DNA of 64,000 nucleotides from Pyrenula massariospora. Its lineage: Eukaryota > Ascomycota > Eurotiomycetes > Pyrenulales > Pyrenulaceae. Positions within the stretch are counted from its first letter, which is position 1. The number at the start of each line of letters is the position of its first letter. Positions 56,407 through 64,000 of this stretch are shown here, in pieces. Position numbers and translations under genes: made by a program. The stretch lies in contig JAGFMI010000003.1 in NCBI GenBank assembly GCA_021030905.1, forward strand, positions 434,001 through 498,000, in the 5' to 3' direction. The notes under the pieces are model-generated. The model had not been told where the DNA came from, ran no database searches, and saw only the letters and a list, made by a program, of their open reading frames with translations.

Positions 56407-57888
56407 TCAAATCAATTCCAATGCGGCCGTCTCATTCCAAACATCGTCCCTCTTACTAAACGGCAAAATCAATGATGGATCGCGCTCCAAAGTCCCGTGG
56501 AAATCATCCGCAAGCCTGTACCCTCGGTCCGCAAGACGGGCAAGCAACGCGAAGAAGACGAAGTTGTCTGGGTTCTGCACTTTTTTGGCCGGGCGCAGGA
56601 ACCGCGTGTTGTACCAGCCGTAGGCCAGCTCGGTGGGATTAAGCGGAGATGGCTGGTCCTTATCTATATGTCTTATGGTTAGCATGGGAATACCTCAGCG
56701 GGGAGGCTGAAGGAAGGAGAGACATTGGGGTGGTGATTCGGGAGAATTGGGGTTGTAGAAAACCTCGGAAGATCTGGCTTACATTCGTGTGGTGGGAGGT
56801 GGATTGCCTGACGTATGCTGATGAGTATAAGAAGCCCGGAAGACGAATGTCTACGAACCTCATGCAAAAGAATTGCAGCAGTTATGCTCAGAAAGTTGTC
56901 CATGGTCGACGGTTGCCCGACATAGTCAATGGGTCGTAAGGCTGATAATAGTCTGTCGCGAGGTAGACTATTGAGGGAAGGAAGTCGTCCACTTAGTTGG
57001 CGATTACATATCTAGAATTAGTCGGACTCAATCAGCAAGTATCACGGTACGAAAGATCGGCAACACACGGTAGTAGTGGCTCTGATATCAGGCTGCCCAT
57101 TAGAAGGCCCGGGCTTTTTTTCAGCAAACGTGATTGCCTTTGTTTCTTTGTTTGGATCATAATATCCGCAGAGATCGTCGCCACTCGTCTCAATTTCGTT
57201 GTCATCATCTTGAAGCTCCTGCCAAGGCTCATCTGGGCCTCTTTGCCGATCACTGTAGGCACGACGGCTTCGCTGTAGTCTATAATCCTCCGGTAGTGGT
57301 CCCGGAGGATCATCTTTGATTTTCCACCTCGTGTTACTATTCTCAGATGTGTCCACAGGGTCGTCGTCACAATAGTATCGATAATTGGCCCGCTGTCGAT
57401 CGTTATCGGGGACAGGCGTCATCGCAGATATGCCTATGAGAATGCCTAGGGATATTTAATCGTCTAGACTTTAAATCTAGCGTCTCCACTCACGCCTTAT
57501 TCGCCATGCGTGGTAGCCATAATTTGGATCTTCGGGGGGCATGAACAGTCGAACAAAATAATCATGCTGTACAGGATCTGACGGGTTCGTCATCCGCCCA
57601 GCTGCCCTACTTGCCCACTTCTGCATATCTTGAAAAGCATCCTCGAAATGTGTACCGAAGCGATGAGTGCATGATGCATCCACCCAATACGTGTAAAATC
57701 CTCGAGAGCTCGCTGGTGATGTCAATAGAGATAACAAGAATATATATATGTCCATCGTTTTTCGGTAAAACAGTTATGGGACCTTGTTGAAATGGAGGTG
57801 AACTTACTTTAAATGGGATTTCATGGGTATAGCCGCTGCTCACAGTATAGTCTTGAGAAACATATCCCAGGATGACCTGGACCAACAT
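56407..57888 (-). CDS. Aspzincin-like (M35-type) metallopeptidase family protein, unusual zinc motif
   Basis: Minus-strand exons 57494-~57720, 57051-57433, 56859-57011, 56783-56817 and 56407-56671 join in phase; the first exon and true start are uncertain (a frame from 57888 may belong). FYTYWVDASCTHRFGTHFED and AAGRMTNPSDPVQHDYFVRL form the N-terminal repeat-like part usual in fungal lysine-specific metallo-endopeptidase-like proteins. Later come DYVGQPSTMDNFLSITAAIL and, at the splice, LLHE|HTSGN, where HExxH would be expected: the second His is Ser in the spliced form. PTELAYGWYNTRFLRPAKKV and NPDNFVFFALLARLADRGYR follow as in the family. Introns are very short (39, 41, 60 and 111 bases). 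It may be a pseudoenzyme, a decaying gene or an annotation limit. No clear signal peptide was found. Confidence 0.5.
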
Positions 57889-58563
57889 CCGCGGATAATC
57901 ACGACCTCTCCCGATAGGCGGAGTCTCGTTGAACGCGGGGGTCGCGCTGTACTCCGGGCACTATTTCAGGGCGTTCCGGGGGCCGACAAGCCTAACGCAC
58001 ACACTTTGGCCTGCTGCTCAGACTATCTCTTGCAAATGAGCCCACGTTGGTGCAACCACATCTCGAGTTCGTGGGTCTGAATCTATGTTCTCAAATCTCT
58101 TATTGGTACGTCAGAGATTCATATGTCCTGCCTGCAGGCGGTAATCAATCTGACGAGCCCAACTCTGCATAATGAAGATGGTCCTCGTTGGTGGCGTCGA
58201 AGAATTTTCTAAGGCAGTCTGTTTTTATCGCATCTCGAGGATCCTTGGTTGGCTGTTCTGGACTTGCGAAACTTTAATTTAGAAAACACAGATACGTTAT
58301 TGATACGACAAGATAATCAAGAAATGACGGTTCTGGGTCCGGTGCTTAGGAGTACGAAATGATCAAAGCAAGCCTTTTTCGCGCTGCGCAATTCCCGATC
58401 TAGCTGATAATCTGAATCACCCTCGCTTCGCCGCATCCTCCGCCCCAATGCACGACCTCAGCGTGGTCCAAACGTGAGCAGGGAAAAGCGCTTCGAAACC
58501 TAACAGTGCAGGAGCTCTACCAATATCTACCATCATCGAAGCCGAGGTGACATTCTCTGTACA
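57889..58563. other. Intergenic region between two minus-strand genes
   Basis: This holds the upstream flank of the metallopeptidase-like gene, perhaps including a missed first exon, and the 3' flank of the epoxide hydrolase gene. I see no convincing gene. Confidence 0.35.
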
Positions 58564-59932
58564 CTATTTGTAGAATATCTCCGTGCCGCTTGCCTCTCGA
58601 TCTCCAAACCACGACCAAATATCCCCAGCCAGCAGCTCCGGCACTTCATACGCAGCAAAATGCCCACCTCGATCATGCATGAATCTAGCTTGTACGTTTC
58701 CAGATCTCCGTGCCCAATCAAGCGGCAAATCGTACCAAATATCATGTGGGAATTCTGCGATGGCCATCGGCTGTGTAACATATGGCAATGTTCCAAAGCC
58801 AAATCCTGACCAGGCACCATCTGTAACTGCCTCTTTGTAGATACGAGAGGCAGCATATGGACCCTGAATGTAGTACATCAGCGTCCAGGTGACTAGCTCT
58901 CCAGCGCTGAAGCGAGCTGGAGTCGTCGGCACAGAAAAGTCGATGCACTCCTCAATGAGTCGCTCTATCCACATAGTCAGACCAAGTGGCGAGTCTGTAA
59001 GGGCATATTGGACCGTTAGAGGTTGTGTTCGCTGAATAAAGAAGTAGCCAGATAACTGAGCCTCGAATATGTTAACAACAGTATTGATATAAGTTGATTC
59101 ATCGGGTGTTGTTTGGTTCGCTGCGTAGCGTGCAAGATCAGTCGAATTGGGCTGGATGGGGAAGAAGTTGCTGAGAAGCGTGATGAGCGACTCTGGATAG
59201 AATACCGCTTGAAGACGAATGATTTCGCCACCCCAGTCTCCACCCTGAGCAACATAACGGGGATAGCCCAACTTGTGCATCAGAGCATTAAAGGTGTGGG
59301 CTGCCGCAATGAGACCAAAACCAGGCTTTACTGGAGCTGGCGAGAAAGCAAATCCTGGAATCGACGGGGCAATGACATGAAAGGCAGGAAGACTGTCATT
59401 GGGTGGATTTGTCAAGAGGCCAATAATGTTACCTACTTCCAGGAAATTGCCTGGCCAGCCGTGGACGAACAATAGTGGAATAGCATCTGATCGAGGGGAC
59501 CTGTGGTGGACAAAATGAAGAGGAACGGGTTCTGTGTAGTTCGATCCATTGGCTTGAACGACCGTCGTAAATTGCTCCAGGCTACATATCCAATTAGTCA
59601 TATGTTTGGGATGCATCTAGGGCAGAGAGTTCTCACTTCGCATTGATGGATGCTTGCACAGCTTCCCAACTGTAACTATTCACCCACGTATCGCGTACGT
59701 CTGTCCAATTCTTGATGACTGGACCGTCAGAATAAGGAAAATTCTCTGTGCCTAAGGGCATTCGCGCATTAGCGACTCGTTGCCTGGTATCTTCGATAAA
59801 TCCGGGATCAACATCGATCTGGAAGGGCAAGATATCGTCCGAAAAGGTTGCTTTAACATTCGGAACAGAGAATCTCTGAGTGAGTACTATCGAGGCGAAG
59901 TACAATATGGAAAGAGGAGTTTGGGCTCGCAT
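58564..59932 (-). CDS. Epoxide hydrolase (alpha/beta hydrolase fold), secretory
   Basis: Converts epoxides to vicinal diols. Exons 59637-59932 and 58564-59581 (intron 59582-59636, splitting an Asn codon) give 437 aa. The N-terminus MRAQTPLSILYFASIVLTQRF is a probable signal peptide, less usual for this mostly intracellular family. The epoxide-hydrolase N-terminal region follows with PFQIDVDPGFIEDTRQRVAN. The oxyanion motif HGWPG is at ~139-143. The nucleophile is Asp214 in AQGGDWGGEI, and the catalytic His is ~406 in HDRGGHFAAYEVPELL. Several NxS/T sequons (NGSNYT, PNSTD, NQTT) fit passage through the secretory pathway. It is divergent from the secreted lipocalin gene about 1 kb away. Confidence 0.92.
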
Positions 59933-60021
59933 TTTGGTACCTTACTTAGCAATGCAGTTCTTGGTCACGACCTGTCAGTGCTGGAGAGGTACATATTAAC
60001 AACAGAAAGGTTGGGCAGTTT

Positions 60022-60029
60022 AATATATA
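60022..60029 (-). promoter_or_regulatory. Possible TATA box of the epoxide hydrolase gene
   Basis: The plus strand reads AATATATA, so the minus strand has TATATATT, about 90 bases upstream of the epoxide hydrolase start. Confidence 0.3.
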
Positions 60030-60890
60030 CATTCTTTTCAGTGGAGACGATTATTAATGTGCGTTTTCTGGATGATATCTCTATTGTTCATTTGTAATCG
60101 AGTCTATGTTTGAGATATTCGGTCATCGGATCAGGAAAAGATCATCGTAAGCAGGATTGAGATGTCATATGAGCAAATACGAGCAACGACGTGCTCACTA
60201 GACAGCAAATGAAAAGGACAATTCCTGTTCTCTTTACCTGAGTGGTACTTGTGCCTTCGAAGTTGTGTTGTCCAGACAATGAGGTGATTTTCCTTCGTGC
60301 AGAGACGAAGATAACAGTAAATTGGTGGGGAAATACGGCAATGTTCTCGCGTACCGAGCGCGCTTTGGTGGGCTCTTAAATTGGCCACCGAGGTCTTCGA
60401 AAGTCTATCCGCTCCGACTCAAAAAGTCAGTAATTCTTCTCAGCCAGATACGATGAGACGGAGAGGCATGCAATATTGAGAGGAGAGTGGCGACGTATTT
60501 ACCTGCGCGGATTGTAGCCTAAAACGCTACGGCTAAGCTCCCAAAACGGTCAAAGTAAATGTCGATCGTTCCATCAGCGCACATCTCAGATCACACCATC
60601 AACTGCAAGAGAGGCATTGTTATTAAGCAGCCTGCGGCCGCACTGACCGCACATCGAGGTAATTTAAACCTTCGGTCTGTACCTGAGCACCAGGTCTTCC
60701 TCTGATCAAGTCCGCTTCTGCCGCATTCGTCGGCAAAGGGCGTGCTATGATGTCCTCCAAAGGGGCTCTGATGAGGCATTGTCGGCCAGCGGTGTTCCTT
60801 TCCGACTCGGACTTATGCTTAACCACCTTAAATGTAGACACTTTTTGAGTGTCCTTAAGTCCACGTCCGTTTCTATACCGGTATATGTAG

Positions 60891-60898
60891 TATATATA
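60891..60898 (+). promoter_or_regulatory. Possible TATA box of the lipocalin-5 gene
   Basis: TATATATA lies about 90 bases upstream of the ATG at 60985. Confidence 0.35.
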
Positions 60899-60984
60899 TT
60901 TCTCTCGCCCCACCCGTTTGGCTGTGCGGATCAAATTCTAGGAGAAAAAAGAAAGAAGAGAAAAAGAAGTCCCTTTTCACCAAA

Positions 60985-61482
60985 ATGCTACTTTACAAAA
61001 CATGCATCCTTCTCATTTCTTCAACGTTGACACTTGGCTCTCCGACTCCTCTTAACCGCGTCGCAGGTGTCTGGCAAATGTCCACGGCTACCCTCATAAC
61101 GAATAACAGCACAAATCCTTTTTACTGGGGTCACAATCCTCATGGCTATGTCGTCTTCACGAACTCCGGCTACTTCGTAGACCAAATTAACCGGTCTGAC
61201 CTCCCAATCTTTCCAGGCACGACGCAAGACAGCGGCACACCAGAGGACTTCAGGGCGGTCGCAACCGGATCTTTGGGTGTTTCCGGGACTTACACAGTGG
61301 ACGCGAACGGGAATTTTGAGAGCGAAATTGTCACAGGCTCTTCGTTTCCGAATTGGATCGGGTTGAGACGTAACACATCGCAGCTGATGGAGATTCCCAG
61401 CCCGGATGGACGCTGGTTGCAGGAGAAGCTGTGGATAGACGGGGAGGGTCTCGTTGAGATAATGTGGGAGAAGATAGGATAG
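60985..61482 (+). CDS. Secreted lipocalin-like (lipocalin-5 domain) protein
   Basis: A single-exon 165-aa protein. MLLYKTCILLISSTLTLGSP is a signal peptide. The mature part opens with LNRVAGVWQMSTATLI, the first strand of the lipocalin-5 barrel, and continues NPHGYVVFTNSGYFVDQINR, the typical hydrophobic-strand pair of the family, then GSLGVSGTYTVDANGNFESE and a C-terminal strand with EKLWIDGEGLVEIMWEKIG. Lipocalin-5 proteins bind small hydrophobic molecules, and some fungal relatives act as tailoring enzymes in metabolite pathways. Here the ligand is unknown. It shares a divergent promoter with a secretory epoxide hydrolase, which hints at a joint role outside the cell or in the secretory pathway. 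Confidence 0.82.
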   Translation: MLLYKTCILLISSTLTLGSPTPLNRVAGVWQMSTATLITNNSTNPFYWGHNPHGYVVFTNSGYFVDQINRSDLPIFPGTTQDSGTPEDFRAVATGSLGVSGTYTVDANGNFESEIVTGSSFPNWIGLRRNTSQLMEIPSPDGRWLQEKLWIDGEGLVEIMWEKIG

Positions 61483-61927
61483 GCAGACCCTGCCCCAATG
61501 ACTGAGGACATCGTTCAAGTAGACAGGTAGTCCAGAGCGCTTGGGACACTGGCAGTTGAGGATCGCCGGCCGGACGGCGGGGTTAATTATACACTCTTTT
61601 TATTATACACATCATTTGTTGCCTGAATGGAGTCTCCAACGAACGAGGTCAGTAGTTTGTCTCGTCTCCAGGCTTCCTCCTGCCAGTAGAGCGTCAGACG
61701 AGATAATCGCAGCATGCTAAATTTACAGGAGATACGGCATGCAGGTAAGAGGTAAGCGGACTCTACATAAAGCGTGAACGCGGCGATAATTACTCCGATG
61801 CTTACCTTCCATACAACAAACGCAAAATTCTTGTTCTTATGACCATTTTCCACATACCCTCTATCTGGATCGGAGAACTGTTAACGGCATAGCCGCTTAT
61901 CATCGTGTTTCAGACAGCGCTCCACGG
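61483..61927. other. Intergenic region after the lipocalin-5 gene
   Basis: Contains the 3' flank of the lipocalin gene. I see nothing else; a minus frame at 61587-61853 is not recognisable. Confidence 0.4.
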
Positions 61928-62760
61928 ATGTCATTACATCCCAGCTTGAAATTGTGCAACATGTCTTCTACAAGAAAAGTACCCTCCTGCCTCGGCGTGC
62001 GGCTCATTCGCAAGACGGTACCATCGAAGCCAGCGAAGCCACCAGTAAACTCGGGCGTGTCATATCCACAGCGCTCGCGCAGGCGAGCGCAAGTGTCGTC
62101 TTGGACGACATCAAAGCCGACGCCCTATACTCACTAAGCTAGCCGACACCCTCACCACAGAGGGCCACTGCGCGCTCACGATCCCCGGCTCCGCCATAGA
62201 CGGCTCCTCCATCATCGTAAACACTCTCTGGTGATTCGCCCGCGTCGACGCCGTCCCCTGGCGTCCGTGTAGGACCTCAAGAACGATGACTTCCACGCCG
62301 CTTCCGAGGCCAACGCATTAGCCCCGCTGGCCCTCACACTTTCCAGCCAGCCACACTCCACGGTGTAGAACTATGTGCGCGTCGTCAACTTCACGTTGAA
62401 CAACATGCTCGGTTTTCCAACGGCCGCGGCGTAGACGATGACCTTGGCCGAGCGCTATTCGGCGTAAACTAGACGCTGGCCGTCCAGGGCGCCCGCCCAC
62501 GGGATCAAGGTCCTTTGTGTGAGTTCTCATCGCGGACCATCCGAATATGGAGCGGCGTATCTAGCGCTTTCGCGCTGGATATCCAGGCTGCGTTCTAGGA
62601 GCCATGTTTTCTAGAGACGGGTGTGCTAATGGTGCTCATGCTGGCTAGTGAGGAGTGCACGGCGAGCGGGGAGGTGGTTAACACCGCGGGGTGGGTGGCC
62701 AGGCGGAATCTGTGGAGGCGCACAGCGGAGGAAGAAGGGCGATAGGAGAGAGGTATTTGA
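61928..62760 (+). pseudogene. Eroded SDR domain of a hydratase-dehydrogenase-epimerase-like protein
   Basis: Pieces in the order of a short-chain dehydrogenase appear in the three plus frames. They are ASASVVLDDIKADAL (beta strand with the NAD-binding Asp), TLTTEGHCALTIPGSAIDGS with an IIVNTLW...FARVDAV segment, NYVRVVNFTLNNMLGFPTAAA near the place of the SxxxYxxxK region, and a C-terminal LASEECTASGEVVNT resembling the conserved end of multifunctional beta-oxidation dehydrogenases. Stops and frame changes separate them, so no product can be made. The assignment rests on my reading of diverged motifs and is moderate at best. Confidence 0.38.
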
Positions 62761-63946
62761 GCAGAACTAATGGTGGATTTTACCGAGTTCTAATCCGCGT
62801 ACGTGCTTAGAGAACAGAATAGGCTACGTGGACTGGCGCTTCGTACAAGGCCTCCCGCTATGATACAGCTCCGGTTAGATGGAGGAAGATGATCGCACAA
62901 GGTCTAATTCTTTCAGCAACGCTGAAATCGAAAGTCACGACACTTGCTGTGCAACAACTTGCTCCTCATCGAGCCCAAAGCCCAGGCCGCTGATGGGTAT
63001 GCTTACAGCGAGCCACCCACCCTTCTCTAGTTTCTCTCCCAAACCCCAAACACATCTTACCTTCCAACCCTCTCATCCCCATGCTAGACCGCACTCACTC
63101 CCTAAACTCATCCGTCTCCTCCGCCCCGCCTTGCCTAACCAAGCCCCTTCCACCACCCCCTTCCCCTCTCCCCGTCTCCCCTGCGCCTCTATACGAACCC
63201 AGCCCAGACCTCACAGCGAAGCACATACCAAAGCACGCGCGCTTCAGGGCCCCGAACGACCAACCCCCGGGGTGGACATGTCCCAATCCCTCATGAAGGC
63301 AAGGTGTCTAAAGCGAGACGACGCCGAGTCCGTATGATAGAGGGTAGCTCTCTATCCATGGCTTTCCTTGTCTGCCTCGTCTTGGTGGGCGTCGTGTTGG
63401 AATCCGGGGGGGGGGGGGGGGGGGGGGGGGCGGAGTTGCATCGAGGGCAGATCGGATCGCCAGTGGATCCCTGAGGAAGGAGCTTTGGGAGTAGTGGAGG
63501 GGAATGGTGTGCGGGATTGTGCTTGGGAGAGCTGGTGGCGGTGTGGGATGGGATCGTTGGGACGGTTTGCTTGGAGGAGGGGCGAGGCGAGTGAGAGGGG
63601 GCCTGTGACAGATGTGGCTGGATGTGGTTGGTTTCCTAGGGAGGGAAGGAGGAGGATGGCCTTTCGTGGAGGTGCCTCAGATTCGCCTTGTCACGGATCT
63701 TGACTCCGGTGTCAGTGATGACATGCAGGCGAGGCTAGTATTCAGAAATCACGAATTGTAGCACTGGCACCACGCCTGGCTGATTACTGGATGCGCCACA
63801 ATTTCTGACACCCAGCCTCGAGAGCAGTGAGCAAAATGATTTCAGTCTCAAGTCCTGATGCCCTCTCCAACCATTACAGTCTTTTCCAATTCTTTATCTC
63901 TTTGCGTCCCTCTTCATGCGTTCCTCTTCAAGCGGCCCCCGCAGCC
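62761..63946. other. Intergenic stretch with low-complexity sequence
   Basis: A Pro/Ser-rich frame at 62879-63337 is C-rich low complexity and not believable as a gene. A G25 run is at 63406-63430, followed by a G/A-rich strip. The last ~80 bases are a CT-rich leader for the gene beginning at 63947. Confidence 0.4.
63406..63430. repeat. Homopolymer G run (25 bases)
   Basis: Twenty-five uninterrupted G residues. The length is likely polymorphic or mis-assembled. Confidence 0.85.
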
Positions 63947-64000
63947 ATGGCAAAAGATAAAGCCGGGTCTCGCACCAAAACTCCAGCTTCCGCTAGTGCG
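63947..64000 (+). CDS. Start of a gene running off the window (partial)
   Basis: An ATG in a good context (gcagccATGg) after a CT-rich leader opens a frame MAKDKAGSRTKTPASASA that is still open at the end of the window. Eighteen Lys/Ser/Ala-rich residues would suit a small basic nuclear or ribosomal protein start, but nothing more can be said. Confidence 0.35.
   Translation, partial: MAKDKAGSRTKTPASASA

Larger units (their letters stand above)
59933..60984. promoter_or_regulatory. Divergent promoter region, epoxide hydrolase and lipocalin-5 genes
   Basis: About 1.05 kb between two divergent starts, each with a TATA-like element at about 90 bases (listed separately). No gene is supported in between. 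Confidence 0.45.

Noticed and set aside
62879-63337. 152-codon Pro/Ser-rich plus frame
   Set aside because: It is low-complexity translation of C-rich DNA without any domain.

Overview
The window is nuclear DNA of a filamentous ascomycete (Pezizomycotina). The signs are short GT-AG introns of about 40-100 bases inside most genes, CT-rich leaders upstream of starts, and fungal families: a Kre2/Mnt1 mannosyltransferase, Pat1, DHA1 and DHA2 transporters, fungal STAND/NACHT proteins and a lipocalin-5 protein. Class and species cannot be read reliably. I recognised no tRNA, rRNA, CRISPR array or intact transposon.

Layout. 0-12.5 kb is dense and conserved: mitochondrial uS12 (+), a GT15 mannosyltransferase (-) divergent from PAT1 (+), a DHA1 transporter (+) and a 915-aa coiled-coil protein (-). 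14.2-16.7 kb holds a small hypothetical gene (+) and an aldo-keto reductase (-). 16.6-33.9 kb is gene-poor and rich in decay: a polytopic membrane protein gene with one in-frame stop, a CPA2 antiporter (-), an NmrA-like pseudogene, a frameshifted unknown ORF, a 3' relic of a metallopeptidase-like gene, a 77-base C tract and a pair of diverged 86-base repeats whose differences are mostly transitions. 33.9-42.8 kb holds a NACHT protein (-), a RidA-like protein (+), a DHA2 transporter (+) and a GRF zinc-finger protein (-). 42.8-58 kb is sparse and lineage-specific: a Cys-rich 75-aa protein, a secreted protein with a coding 42-base tandem repeat, a STAND-N/pseudokinase/ZZ protein, two tiny genes and an aspzincin-like metallopeptidase gene with small exons. 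58.5-61.5 kb holds a secretory epoxide hydrolase and a secreted lipocalin-5 protein in divergent orientation. The right end has an eroded SDR/hydratase-dehydrogenase-like pseudogene, a G25 run and the first codons of another gene.

The genes do not form one pathway. The left side is housekeeping (mitochondrial translation, mRNA decay, mannosylation). The accessory part combines transport, detoxification-type enzymes and two signalling or self/non-self type proteins that start with a similar fungal helical domain (the NACHT protein and the pseudokinase/ZZ protein). Most intron calls were made by joining conserved reading frames across GT-AG boundaries and checking phase. They are inferences from sequence, not from transcripts.
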